Numbered from the stretch's first letter, positions 32,195-44,693 are shown. The stretch: DNA of 64,000 nucleotides from Parietaria judaica (GCA_954871525.1 OX940871.1:14910532-14974531); one strand, 5' to 3'. Notes: generated from the sequence alone by a model not told the origin. Made by a program: numbers and translations.

Positions 32195-33690
32195 TAGTAG
32201 ATAACCAGCTTTTAACGTTTAAATTTACATTTATCAAACGTGTGGTTTAATTATTAAAATAACCAATCAAGATGATGTGGCATCAAAAACTAATTTCTCC
32301 GTACCAAAATTGCCCCTACCTATAAAAATTCGTTTTTTATTTTTAAAATAATTTTTTTTATTTTTTTTTATTAATTATGCATGATTTTTAGGAATAATTT
32401 TGAACCAAATTTGAAAAGGTATACCCAAAATATTATCTCCTCTCTCATATATCAATCAAATCATCTTTCTCTCTCCTCCATTTTCGCAACTCTCTCTCCC
32501 GTTTTCTCTCTCATCAAGAACTTCAAACAATCATAACTCCATCTCTGAAACTCCGATTTACTCAAATTTGGTACCGTTGGAAAGGTCTTGACGTGACGAA
32601 GCTATTGATAGGTGAATTGTGACCATAAGTTGCAGGTTTTGATCAGAATAATCACGGTAAGTTCCGGTTGCACGATTTAAGATTTATCCCGAAAGAGTTC
32701 GATTTTGGAAAAACTAACACCGGATTCATGTTCGGGAGGCCTTCTAGTGTTCGGTGGAGGTGTTCCGCGCCATCACCGCCGTCGTCCACCGCCTCCGGTC
32801 GCCGGAGTTCGTCTCCGATCATGAAATTGGATTGGGAGTTTTGAAGCCCTTGCCAAAAAGATTAAAACTCCTGAATTAATTTCATGATCCGATTTCCGGT
32901 AAGCTTCAATTTCACGGGATTTCCTCATTTGGTCCCGCCAAACTCGACGCTCGTTTTTGATATCGAGTTAATTTCTTGGAGTGTGATTAAGGACGTCACC
33001 GACTATAGCGGCGGGTCGAAGAAGATCGTACATGACGGGGACGGTTGGGCTACTCCAAGGGACGAAGTTTTTTTTGTTTTGTTTTGTTTATTCGTGTTAG
33101 TTTTGTATTTGTCATTGTTAATTTTGTGTTAATATGTATGTTAAGTCGTGTATATGTGTGTTAATTCGACTTGTAAATATATGTAATTCGAATGATAAAT
33201 GTAGGTTTATTGGTTTATTCTTGAAAATGTATGTTAATTCGAATTGTAAATGTAGGTTTATTGGTTTATTTGTTAAATCGAATTGTTAATTTGGTTAATG
33301 TTTAAATTATTTTAAAATATTAATATGGTTTATTGAAATTATTTTTTGTTAAGAAATTTGAATTTTTATTTTAAAAAGTGAAAAACGTTTTTTATATTTA
33401 AATTTGAAATTTGAACTTTATTTTTAAATTTGGAATTCAAATATTGCTAATTTATTATTTTATTATTTTTTTTTTAAAATAAAATAAATTCGTAATAATA
33501 ATTAATTATTAAAATAAATTCTATAATTTAAGTTTTAATATTAATTATTATTAATAATAAGGGTAGATTAGTCATTTTATATTAGTTGATGTGGTTTATT
33601 GGCTATGTCACAAAATTAACTAAACAACGGCTATTTTAACAATTTCAAAACATCAAGATGGCTAATTATCTTAAGCTCCCTAAAATATAT
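32195..33690. mobile_element. Gene-fragment-carrying TIR element (Pack-type), nested
   Basis: The two ends are diverged inverted relatives (GATAACCAGC ... GATGATGTGGC on the left; GTTGATGTGG ... GATGGCTAATTATC on the right). Between them composition shifts to GC-rich (about 32480-33075), with a splice-like layout and an FKBP-like reading frame. This fits a Mutator-like element that captured host gene sequence. The boundaries and the superfamily are inferred. Confidence 0.5.
32884..33072 (+). pseudogene. Captured FKBP-type peptidyl-prolyl isomerase fragment
   Basis: About 63 codons read through PPNSTLVFDIELISW, the C-terminal strand of an FKBP domain, then VIKDVTDYSGGSKKIVHDG and DGWATPRDEV, the linker into the next FKBP repeat of multidomain plant FKBPs (FKBP62/ROF1 type). 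The frame then dissolves into T-rich sequence at 33070. No catalytic domain is complete, so it cannot be a functional isomerase. The upstream GC-rich part (32500-32880) may be captured 5' sequence of the same or another gene. Confidence 0.75.
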
Positions 33691-33907
33691 TAAGTTCAAT
33701 TAGTGTAGATTGAACTAATTCATCATTTTTAACTTTGTTTATTGAGTTAAATGGACAGACACGATAGACACGACTAGTAAATGGGGCGAGTACGGATCTC
33801 ATTTTCTAAACGATTAATAAATATGGGGGATTTGAGTCTACATAAAATAAGTAAAAAAGTCTAAGACGTGGTACGGACATGACACGAAACACGAGTTGCC
33901 ACCGCCA

Positions 33908-34496
33908 GAAGTAGAAGCACAAGCACTTATTGAGTGAAGAGGTACAGAGAAATAACAAAGTAATAAGTCAGTAACGCATCATATTTTTTATTTTGTAATA
34001 AAATACACAGCATCTATATTAGTGATAATATATATATATATAAGAGTCGACAACATATGGTAATAACAGCACCAACTAATAATAAAGAGAGATTGATTGA
34101 GAATAAAAAAGAAATATGCAGAGACACGTAGTGAAGGTACGTATCTGCATGTGCACGAAACATCGTCGATCATCCATTTGCCGGTAGATTTCACGACGTC
34201 GTATCGTGCCCACTCATAAACCTCACGTTCTTTTCCAACGTAGATTCAGTTTTTTAATACAAATTAGAAATGACAAAACTGCCCCTGAACCTAGTGTGTT
34301 GTTGTAAATTTTGGCAACAAATGGCTCTTAAATTTCAATCTTACACGTTAAGATGAAGTTAATTTTCAAGAGATATATAGCAATTTTGCTCAGGCTAATT
34401 CCTCATGCTTTGAATTTCGTTCTTGTTCCCCCAACTAAGATTCGTGATTCCGCCAATGATTGGCGAAGCAATCTTTTGTTTTTAAAGACAAATATT
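33908..34496. other. AT-rich intergenic DNA
   Basis: No gene recognised; includes a TATATA stretch at 34030-34045. Confidence 0.5.
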
Positions 34497-34633
34497 AGGC
34501 AGGGGCGGAGCTATGTCTTAATCAGTGTGGGCTGCACCTGAAAACGGCGCGTGATTTTTTTATTTTTTTTTTCAAAAATATTAACATAGCTAATATTATA
34601 AAAGTAGCTAAAGAGACCTTAATCAATATTGCA

Positions 34634-34740
34634 AAGCTCGCAGCCCAATTGGCTTTACTTTTTACTCAAGGAATTAGATCTCCTTGTGGTCGTGGGTTCG
34701 AATCTGAATATCACATCAATGTTACATTTAAAAAAAATAA
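34634..34740 (+). mobile_element. tRNA-derived SINE-like sequence
   Basis: An A-box-like AGCCCAATTGG and a B-box GGTTCGAATCT lie about 50 bp apart, followed by an A-rich tail (aaaaaaaataata). The tRNA arms do not fold as a functional tRNA. No duplication was found. Confidence 0.4.
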
Positions 34741-35424
34741 TATTATATTTTATCAAAAATGTTGTTATTTGCAATTATTGTGATAGAAAAGATAGAGTCG
34801 ATGTAATGGGCCCACTCCATCTTTCTTTCACTATTACTTAAAAATAAAAATTAATTTTAGTTCAAATAAGAGAAAATATACTACCACTAATAACTTTTCT
34901 TACATAATTATTATAAAATTTTTGGATTCATGTTTTCATTTGTAAGGTTCATTTTTTTTATAACTTATTAAAAAACTTTCCAAATAATTTATTTACATAA
35001 TTGTTATTTTTTAGCTCTACAAAGATTAGTTCATAATATCCATATACAAAAGATTATTATTTATCACTGCGCGAGTATTATCTTATAATATTAAAAATAT
35101 TTTTACTATATTTTAATATAAAATAATATATTATGAACCTTATATCGTGATATTATATATCAAGTATTATGTTTTATATGTTATTAAGTAGGGATAATAG
35201 CGGCTAAAGTAGCCAAACTTTCATGATTTGTGTCGATAAAGGTCCAAACTGGATTTATAGCGGCTAAAGTAGCCAAACTCGGTCAATCTGTGGCAAGCAC
35301 TAATTCCGTCCAGTCAAACTTAACATCCGTTATTCTATCGCCACGTCACTTACACGTTATATCAAACTTTGGGTATTTATGCCATGATAAAACCAAAGTT
35401 TGGGTATTTATGCCGCGATAAACT

Positions 35425-35560
35425 TTTTTTTATATTTTTGTTTCGCTTATTCACGTCATCTAAATAAAAGTTAAAATATTATAGTTTTGGGAGGACTCGA
35501 ACTCATCACTTTCCCCCTCATAAAAGGACAATATAACCATCAAACCACATTCACTTCACG
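35425..35560 (-). mobile_element. SINE-like tRNA-derived insertion inside the Mutator-like element
   Basis: On the minus strand GTTTGATGGTTA (A-box-like) is followed by GAGTTCGAGTCCTCC (B-box) and, further on, an A-rich tail (aaaaatataaaaaaaag). Suggests a nested or captured SINE; boundaries approximate. Confidence 0.4.
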
Positions 35561-35647
35561 TTATATCTTTACAAAAAAAAAAAAAAAACATAAAAACTTA
35601 TAAGTGATCATAGTAATAGAAACATATGTATTTTTTCGTACCGAGTT

Positions 35648-35870
35648 CGGGTTGACTAATTTGGAACGGGGTGAGTTGAATTTTTCGGACCGGGGTCGAG
35701 TTGGCTTTTTTAGAACGCGGTTGAGTTTAATTTTTTGGACAGTGGTCAAGTTGAATTTTTTGTACCGGATTCATGATGACTTTGTCGGTACAAGTTCGGG
35801 TTGCCTTTTTCAGAACCGAGTCGAGTTAACTTTTTGAAACAGGGTCGGGTTAACTTTTTGAAACAGGGTC
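35648..35870. repeat. Minisatellite of ~25 bp, about nine units
   Basis: Degenerate units of the form CGAGTTGAATTTTTCGGACCGGGGT repeat about nine times up to the right inverted repeat; the last two units (cgggttaactttttgaaacagggt) are nearly identical, showing recent slippage or duplication. Confidence 0.8.
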
Positions 35871-36335
35871 GGCATAAATACCCAAACTTTGGTTTTATCG
35901 CGGCATAAATACCCAAAGTTTGCCACGTGTAAGTGACGTGGCGATAGACTAACGGATGTTAAGTTTGACTGGACGGAATAAGTGCTTGCCACAGATTGAC
36001 CGAGTTTGGCTACTTTAGCCGCTATAAATCCAGTTTGGACCTTTATCGACACAAATCATGAAAGTTTGGCTACTTTAGCCGCTATTATCCCTATTAAGTA
36101 TGATGTAGTATGTATAATGTTAGTCTATAATATTGTATAAATACAAGTATATACTATAACAAGTATTGTATAAATATTTCAAAAAAAATAAAAATGCAAC
36201 GTCTTATTTTGTATACCTATGTTATGATACGATTGTTGTTTATTTATGTAATTGAAAAAAAATATTAAAAATAATTCACATTGGGCATCACCTGAACTAA
36301 AATCCTGGCGGAGAAATCCTGTCTCCGCCAGTCCT

Positions 36336-36864
36336 AAAATTTGATTTTTTTTTTTATTTGGATAAAACACCTTAAAGTTTTTGACAGTTTAAGCTTATAC
36401 GTTAGTGTTTGTTACTTTAACGATACATGAGATTTTTTTTGCCAGAAATTAAAGTTCAATTTCAACGCCAATTGTTCTTTTTGATAGTATTTCTTGGGCA
36501 AGTGAATTGAATAGTTTGCATGTGGGGTTTTAAAATGCTAAATTCCTTGCTTCTTTTGACCAATGTGTAGTAGACCAAGAGTTTTAAGCAAAGTCCGTCA
36601 ATGAACAATGAATTAATTAAATCAATTATGGACAGTTAGTGTCACCTAATGACGAGCCTAATCTAACAACCAAAGCAATTTCAACAAATTAAATTAATAA
36701 ATGTACAACTCAATTGTAATTATTCGTGATTCATGACAAACCATACAAATTGGGAACATTAAATTAATGCAATTCCAAATTGCATAAATCCAAGAGAAAG
36801 TCTCCACTTTTTGGAAGATTATCTCTTACCAATTTGATTTGAGAGAAATTAATTGCAAATTTCC
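36336..36864 (+). promoter_or_regulatory. Upstream region of the thaumatin-like gene
   Basis: AT-rich DNA without other genes. The 5' UTR ends ATTGCAAATTTCC before the start codon. No certain TATA box was assigned. Confidence 0.35.
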
Positions 36865-38829
36865 ATGGCTTCTCTCACTCCTCTCCTTCTCATCTCCCTC
36901 TCTCTTCTCCAATACTTTTCAGGTACGTACTCAACGTATATATATGTATATTTAATCTATATAGTAAAAAAAATAATTACATGCATGCTCATATGATCAT
37001 TAATGTGACATGAATTTAGGTACTTATTCCACAACGTTGACAATCCAAAACAACTGCAACGACGTAATCTGGCCCGTAGTTTTATCCAACCCGCACACGT
37101 CGCCTCTCTCTGGCCCGGCGGGCTTCCCGCTTGGCCCGGGCGCCTCCAAAACCTTACCCGCCCCCCTCCCGGCCAACTGGTCGGGCCGGGTGTGGGCCCG
37201 CACCCACTGCACCACCAACACGGCTGGTCAATTCACGTGCGCCACGGGAGACTGTGCCACCTCCTCCGTCGACTGCTCCGCCGGAAAACTCACCCCACCC
37301 GCGACCGCGGCCGAACTCTCCCCCAACAAGTTCTCCGTCAGCGTTGTCGACGGGTACAATCTCCCGGTGGTGATCTCCGCCGGGATTTGTGGCAGCACGA
37401 GCTGCGCGGTCGACTCCGACTCTGCGGTCTACCCGCCCGAGCTCCGGGAAACCACCAGTGCCGGGAACGCGACGGTGGGGATAAAGAGCGCGTGTGGCGC
37501 GTTCGACCAGGCTGAGTACTGCTGCACCGGAGAATATACCTCTGCGAGTAATTGTAAGGCGAATTCTTACTCGGCGCTTTTCAAGAAATGGTGCCCTCAA
37601 GCTCGGACGTTTGCTTACGACACCGACGGGACGGAATATCCCTGCTCGGGCGCTGATTATGTGGTCAGCTTCTGCGTCTCTCTTCACTCCGGCGGTTCAC
37701 CTCCAGCCGGGACAGGAGCCGGAACCGGGTAATATATAATATATAGTAATTTTTTTTTTGACATTTTAGAAGAATTACTCTTATATAGTGATAAGTAAGA
37801 AATTAGAATATGCCTCAAACGTAAATGGTGGGCTCTTGAGACTTTTCAAGTTGATGCTTATATATATAGTTACAAACGTTATATATATATTTATATACCT
37901 ATTTAAATATTGATATTGCAAAGTTATTTTTAGATAATTATCGAATATTGACAATTAGAAATAGTACATTATAATAACACTTAGGGTAAATAGGGGCATA
38001 TATTATACTAATAATTGGTTAGGTAAGCATAACTAGCTCAGGATGTGATCGTTTTAGGGAACAATAAACTATATATATATATATATATATATGGCCGTTG
38101 AATATTCCAAATTGTTTGCGTGTTTTGTTTTTTGTGCGACTTTTTGGGTTGAGATTTTGCTCTATCCAAAGATACCACAAGCTAAGCAAGGTTAATGTCT
38201 ATTTAACTCAAAATTTATAGGAATTAATAAAAGAAAAAGGAAAATTTACTTCTTATTTATGTAATTAGTCTTGCTTATTTTTACATGTAGATTGTATGTA
38301 CATAATTATTTCCTTTTATAATTATAACTAACTACTTTTGTTAATTATGTGACAACTTCATTTTTTAATAATTTTTTTCATTTAATTTGATTTGATTATA
38401 AAGTGATATGCTCATATCTATAATATTTTTTAATTACTTTTTTTCTCCATAAAATTTTAACATTTTCATAGCTAAAATCTAGATTATTATTATTTTTGAC
38501 ACTTTTTTTTTTTATAATCTAAAAAATACTCATTCGAATACTAAAATTTTAAAAACATCTAATGTTCAAATGGGTGCTTCCTCCGCAGAAATATGCCCGA
38601 CAACGACACCGGAGACTACGGGAAAAGCAACGTGGATTCGAAATTTGGGATCATCATTGGTGTTGTGGTGGCCGTGCTGGCAACCTTGTTGGTGATCTAC
38701 TTTTGGCGGCGCTGCTGGAAGTCGAAGTGCAAGATAGCGCCGTGCTCGTGCACGTGCTGCTCCATCTTCTCGTGCTCGTGCTGCATGGACGACAGCGATT
38801 CCGATAACGAAAAGTGCGACCATCACTAG
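36865..38829 (+). CDS. Thaumatin-like (PR5) protein with C-terminal membrane anchor (3 exons, 335 aa)
   Basis: Exons 36865-36922, 37020-37728 and 38589-38829 join in frame. Exon 1 encodes a signal peptide (MASLTPLLLISLSLLQYFSG). Exon 2 encodes a full thaumatin domain starting TYSTTLTIQNNC, with SGRVWARTHC, the family signature FTCATGDCATSS, VVDGYNLPVVI, EYCCTGEY and the closing CSGADYVVSFC. The domain is GC-rich, unlike its surroundings. Exon 3 adds a hydrophobic segment (about residues 275-295) and a basic RRCWKSKC stretch, then a tail with ten cysteines and an acidic end. The product would be a plasma-membrane PR5-like protein without a kinase, facing the apoplast. The intron 2 donor GG|GTAATA creates an in-frame TAA at 37730-37732, so intron retention would give a 256-residue secreted form. 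Intron 2 contains a TA repeat near 38070. Confidence 0.92.
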
Positions 38830-41765
38830 CTTTTCTTCATCATCTTCTTCCTAATCGTCTGTAATAATGCAAGTCCTAGAGTTGGTATTAGGACGTGGTA
38901 ATCTGTAGATAGATGATCATAAGATAGTGATTATTACATGAGTTCATTTAATGCATTATTATATTACAATTTTCACGTTGACTTTTATTTATGTGAGTCC
39001 ACTTGAAATGCCTACGTCAAAGAAGAGACGACTTGTAAAAGACTCAATCAAAGGAGGGGTGACTTAATTAAAAGGTAATAATCATGGTGGACCATTTGAT
39101 TTCGAAATAGATCACTTGAGGTGTCAAAATCGTATTATAGTTGACAATATAATGTCTGTCTAAGATCAATTGTTACGTAATGTGAATTGATCATACTAAG
39201 GCACCGTCACATCATTGAAACCGGTCTCAACCGAATACCGTGATATCGCTTCTTCCTGCTCAACTTCATCTGCGCCAATCTTCAACACCGATACTCTACT
39301 CGGACAATCTCCTTGGAACTTGTTGATACGATTACAAAATCTCTCTCTCGGTCCGGCCTACACAGATATTTGTGACAAAATTGGTGTTTTGTCGATTATA
39401 CCATATTGAAGGGGCATATTAGACGATATTTAATACTGTGTAATTACTTTTCTATCCTTGTACAAACATCATATATACTTCAATATTTATCGTTAATAAA
39501 ACACTTGTTACTAATAAGGTCCATGTGGACTTAAGTGAGACATAAGCCCATTAGAACTAAAACCCATCATAAACCTCTTTAGTTAAACATGAGATACGTA
39601 ACACAATCTCTCTTGTTAACGAATATGCGCTGAATCCCTTTGAACCGAAGACGGAAAAAATGGTGAGAAATGAAATAAAGATGACACCGGAGATTATAGT
39701 GGTTCGCCCCCAATGAGAGGTACGTTCACTTGCCGCTTGCAAATATGATCCACTAGAATCTCAACCGGAGTTGTTCGAATACACCCTCAAGCGCACCCTC
39801 TTCTCTCTTGTGTTTACAAGTGTTTGTCACTCAAGAACAAAACTCTTGTTCTCACTCTTGCTACACTCACACAAGGAAAAATAGCTTCAAAACAAAGCCT
39901 ACAACGAAGCTTGTCCAACATGACAACTTACTCATCAAGAAAGTCTAAAATCACTATAAGAGGAAATACCACAATTACCCTTAGGCTAATAATTAATTAC
40001 ACATAATAACGTCTCTCTCCGATGACTCCTTCAATTGGATTCTCATCGGCTCCTCCTTGCGGACCTCAAAAAGTGCACTAGTTGCGTTCATGCACGGCAC
40101 TGACACTTTTTTCACGAATAGTTCATCCCGACCGTGTTCGATTCATGGAAAATGTGCTTTCATCTGCTAGTGTGAGACGAAGTAGAAGCTGGGGACTTTC
40201 AGAGCTTGGTGATATATAGATTGCGAGGACGAATTAGAGCACCATGAAGACCGATAAGCACGCTTCATGGGTAATTATTCATCGGTTTAATTAATTCACT
40301 ATTTCAATTGAGCCGAGAGGTTCGAATCCTACCAAGCTTAATATATTTTTCCTCCTTGAGGATGACGCAGAGAAAAAAAGAGGGTGACATGTCAAATGAT
40401 TTTTGCCACGTGGCAACCACGGGCAGGGGAAGTTCGCCACATCACTGTTGACTAACAACAGCTAGTCAAACATGAATGGAGCCTATCTTTTAGTACTTAT
40501 GTCGCTATTAAATTAATCTACACTCATGCAGCTCTAACTTATGCCGCAAAGTATCAAAGAAGAGTATGAATATAAGTAAATATTTTTGAGTAATTTGTGA
40601 ATACTTTACCGCATTTTCTAATTGAAAACGAAGAGAGTTTCTCAGCACATATAGACAAAATAACAAGATATGAATAAAAAAAAAACAAAAAAAAAAACTA
40701 ATACAAATCTTACTTTTAACGCAAACTAAAAATTTACACAAAAAAATATTAATATTTTTTATCAATAGAAAATGGAAACAAATAAGTGAGTGAGAATAAA
40801 TGACTTGATTTGAATATGAGAAGATTGATTAAATGCAGTATTAAATTTTTCATGTTGATGCTTCTGTTATTAATGACGTGTTATTAGCGGTCCAGTGTTT
40901 GTGTACGTCGACCCATTCAAAGAAAGATTAGGTGGACCATTTGAACTAGACCTCACCACTTGAACTGGATCCACAATGTCTGTCACTCTAATTATTATCT
41001 TAGTAGGTCAGGTAGTTTTTTTTTATATAAAAAAACAAGTATAGTCTTGGAGTTTTTAGAGTATTTAATTTAATTTTTACATTTAACTAAGTAAATATAT
41101 CTTGGATTCTTAAATTTGGAGGCTGGAAGAGTCGGCTTTGCTCGTCTATAGTAGTTACTAATTAGTAAGGGCCGGTCTGGAGTTAGGTTGGTCATAAACT
41201 TTAAAAGCATATAACTTGACTATTTTTATTTGAATATTTACAATGAAACTACTTGTATGCCACAAAAATATGATTTATATTTTTAATTTTTGTAGTTGTA
41301 ATTTTTTTTTTTGATGTTGTAAATTGTTTTTAACCTGAGTATTTTTTTTAAACTCTTTAGTGTGAAATTCTACATGATTACATATGATTTTGACCATATT
41401 TTTGTCATTCTTAAAATTTGTGAATTATGAAAACTTCAAAGAGTTTGACAACAAATATTAACGTGCACCGTCGTAAGTCAATCTTGTCGCCATATAATTA
41501 GAAAATGCAAATACATGGTCAACGAGAGTGAAGACATTGGAATCTCACGGTAACGAAAAAACTTAATTAATTATGTCATGATTTTTTTGCATCATTAAGA
41601 ATTTTTTTCATCATATTTTGGCTCAAAATTAATTTTTAAAAGGTCAAATTGAGAGTACTATTTATTTATTGATGATACAAAAATGACAAAGAAACTAGCA
41701 GAAAAATAATATTGAAAATACATACGTGTTGTATATACACAGTAAGTATATATAATAGAATAGAA
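38830..41765. other. Intergenic DNA between two convergent genes
   Basis: 3' UTR of the thaumatin-like gene, then AT-rich DNA. A balanced-composition patch at 39200-40160 (agtggttcgcccccaatgag, caagcgcaccctcttc) resembles retroelement remnants but has no defined ends. No gene seen. Confidence 0.45.
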
Positions 41766-44258
41766 CTAAAAGAATTGGTGAAGTTTGGCGTCGAGAGCAA
41801 GGTGTGTGAGGACTTGGTAAGCTCTCTGGGAGGGATGAAAGCTGTCCCAGAAAACGTATTTGCTGACGTCACTGCAAGTGACGGTGGTGAAGCTGTTGCA
41901 CAGAACGCTCACCTCGATGTTCCCCGTCCCGCAACACCCTCGGTTCGCCACTTCAAAACCTGCTTTCAATTAATAATTTCGATTAAATAATACTTTGCAT
42001 GTGATTGTGTGAAATTCCACTTTTGAATGGTTAAATGATTGTGTCTACTCACCGTAGCGTGACGGTTCGCGAATGAGGGAGAGTAAAGGGTTGTAGATGT
42101 CGAGATAGACGAGCCTCGCTTGAGGGAGCTTCTTGTTAAGCGAGTCTATTCTCGAGGACAACTTGGTGTTGAACATGGCCGAGGCTTCGTTCTGAGGCTG
42201 TGAGCATCGTCGGAATATGTCGCCACTCAGTGTTCTCTCTGCGGGGACACACCCGACCGGAGGCAGATTCACGAATCCGATTCTCCTTGCTCCTTCTTTG
42301 TACAACTCCTGCCATGTCATAATTCATTTTAAATTTTGTACTAACTTGATTTTGAGAATATTTTTTACCATTCTATAAATGAATCAAACGAATCTTTAAC
42401 CAACCGCTATTTTGAGGTATTTTAGTGCCGGTTATGACATTTTAGGTGTTTCAAAATTCGGTAATGGTTCCGGTTTTATAAAAGTGAGTTTTGTTTTAAT
42501 AATAACTATAATATCCCAATCAAGATGTGTAAAAAAAATATTGTTTCCTAATTTTGAATGATAATCTGCAATGAAAACTCTAATACTTTTCTAGTTTTGA
42601 GGCATTAATAATGGTAAAAAGAAAAAGGTACTAAATCCCCTTTTTACATAGTTAAATTAAAACCCTCCTCTAATTGCAAACCTTAAGACATTACAAATTT
42701 AATATAAAAAGCGGGATCAATATTTTACCGATTCCCGCTTTCTTGAATTTCGTCTGTCTCGATTTGAGAATGAGGACTGATAAATATTACTTTTATAAGG
42801 ATACCCAATTTTTATTAAGACCGAAACTGGAACCGGGAGGAACCATAAATTTTGTGTTTTCGTTTTGTTATATTTCATGTCCCCTTTCGTGGGACAACAA
42901 AATTATTTCATGGTCCCTGTTTGAAAAAGTCATGATTTTTTTCTTTTCAAATCAGAAACGGGCCGAGGACAAGCATAAAGTTCCGATAGGGACGGAAGAA
43001 AATGAGAGAAAAACTTTTTTATAAATAGCGATTACCAATACAAAAGTTTCACATCGACAATTAATTACCGCGCAAAATAAAAGTAGAGAATTATTTATTT
43101 TTAAACAGTAAATGCTTGCATTCTGGATTATAACCTGCACGAAGCTGGAGGCCGATTCCGCCATGAGGTCGGTGTATCCGTCGACGCTGTAGTGCGGTCT
43201 GCGAAACGGCCCCAAAAAGTACGTATTCGCAATGTCATTTGCGCCGGAGCACACGATGTGCACGCTCTCGGCAACAATGGCCGCAAGCCTCTTCTCGCCG
43301 ACCGCCGCACCAACCTTCTTCTTGTACTCTCTGAACATCTCGAGCTGATCCGACAGCGACAACACCGACTGATGCACACCATTAAACGCCATGGTATCAG
43401 CGCTGGCTAGCTTCAACTTTCGAATAAGTCAATAGCGAGATTAGTACCGTACCGCGAGTTTGGCGGTGAGAGGGTCGAATCCTCCACCGCCAGAGGCGAA
43501 GCTGACGCCGGTGAGGAGGTCCTGAAATCGCAGGCTCGGGTCGAGATATCCCGGCATCACTTTCTTCACGTTCAAGATCTCAGCTGCCATAAATTCACAC
43601 AAGGAAGAAACAAGTCAATGTCTTCTTTCTCCTCAATTATGATCTGACAAATCCCAGAATATATTCTTATATATATATATTTATATCATTCATGGCGCCA
43701 CGACCCTCTTTAATACGTTGTTCATATATAAATATATATATGAATCAAGATATTCTGAGTCTCACAGTTTGTAATTTTGTATATAGGATCGAACGAAGTC
43801 AAACTGTCAAGATCGCACGTCAATGAGACTCGTTTAGGTGCTTAATTGTGTATTTGCAATAGAGATATTTGAGTCATAAGTACCTAAAGTTTATCAAAGT
43901 TCATTAATAAAGTCCCGATTATTTTTTTCGCCAAGAAAGGACCATGAATACTTATGCGGTGATAAAAAGGATCGATCCTTCATCGCCACTCTTTGTTTAA
44001 CTTTGAAAACTTACACTGTTTCGGATGCGTCAAGGGTCAAAAGTAAAAAGATAACGGCAAAAAAGTACTCAAGTCAACAAATGTGAGGCGAAATATTTTT
44101 TCTTTTATTTTTTTCTTCGAACTCAAATAAGAGAAAATGTTAGATAGCGACATGAACAAATAATATAATATATCAAGATCATATACTCGATCCAATCAAA
44201 TTAATGAACGTTTGAACTTGAATCCACGAGATACAAAGCTCAAGATGTGTTAATATGA

Positions 44259-44308
<50 letters not shown>

Positions 44309-44639
44309 TCATAATATATATAGCAAAGACCATGTACTTGCATTGCAACCCCGGTTGAGTACCTATAAAATCCGAGGGAACTCTCCCGTTGCTGAACCGT
44401 CCGGTGACCTTTCGGCCCGGGAAGTCCTTCCCGTACGGCGGGAAGTTGCACTTCACGATGGTCTTGACGTTAGCATTGTTGTTGCCAGGGTCAACGATGG
44501 AGTCGCCGAACACGAACACGGCCGGGACGGTGTAGTTCCGGCCGAGCCCTTGGGCGGCGACGAGGCGGCTTTCCCGGCACAGAACGAGAACGAGAGCGAG
44601 AGCGAGCACACAGGCGATCACGAGGGGCTTCATTGTCAC
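41766..44639 (-). CDS. GDSL esterase/lipase, EXL-like (5 exons, 363 aa)
   Basis: Exons in gene order: 44363-44639, 43453-43583, 43135-43368, 42053-42308, 41766-41959; all joints keep frame. The product is a secreted SGNH hydrolase acting on ester or acyl substrates in the cell wall or cuticle. A signal peptide (about residues 1-30) precedes block [15 protein letters not shown] with catalytic Ser47. Block II Gly lies in [11 protein letters not shown] (about 124), block III in [10 protein letters not shown] (Asn180), and block V in FWDSFHP (Asp338, His341). CCGTG and the usual cysteines are present, so it should be active. Start may be residue 1 or Met3 (44633). Intron 1 carries an AT repeat of about 50 bp (44257-44307). 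A PIF/Harbinger element begins 54 bp upstream of the start codon. Confidence 0.95.
44257..44307. repeat. (TA)n microsatellite in GDSL intron 1
   Basis: About 50 bp of uninterrupted TA dinucleotide, likely polymorphic in length. Confidence 0.9.
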
Positions 44640-44693
44640 ACACCCAAAATGTTTGTGCTTCTCTTCCTTTTTGGTCGGTTTTAGACCAAGTCC

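Larger units (their letters stand above)
31851..33907. mobile_element. Candidate hAT-type element hosting a nested insertion
   Basis: The left end TAGGGGTAGCAATTTTGGACC and right end ACACGAGTTGCCACCGCCA form an imperfect inverted pair of a type common in plant hAT elements, with ACACGA/TCGTGT motifs near both ends. No target duplication could be matched, so the outer limits are tentative. A second element occupies about 32195-33690. Confidence 0.4.
35191..36091. mobile_element. Mutator-like element, 901 bp, ~228-bp inverted ends, 9-bp duplication
   Basis: Flanked by a perfect 9-bp duplication TATTAAGTA (35182-35190 and 36092-36100), diagnostic of Mutator-like elements. The terminal inverted repeats run about 228 bp and differ at only a handful of positions; they start GGGATAATAGCGGCTAAAGT, related to the ends at 2032 and 23437. 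The interior holds a SINE-like block and a 25-bp minisatellite. No transposase. Confidence 0.95.
34500..36335. mobile_element. Candidate outer element with GGGGCGGAGC ends
   Basis: GCAGGGGCGGAGCTATG at 34499 and GTCTCCGCCAGTCC ending about 36334 are an imperfect inverted pair of a type frequent at ends of plant TIR elements. No target duplication was identified. If real, it contains the 901-bp Mutator-like element at 35191. Confidence 0.3.

Noticed and set aside
37154..37687. 177-codon minus frame inside the thaumatin-like exon
   Set aside because: GC-rich antisense shadow of a conserved domain; no independent support.
40310..40345. GGTTCGAATCCTACC, B-box-like
   Set aside because: No convincing A box or tRNA fold at the right spacing and no tail or duplication.
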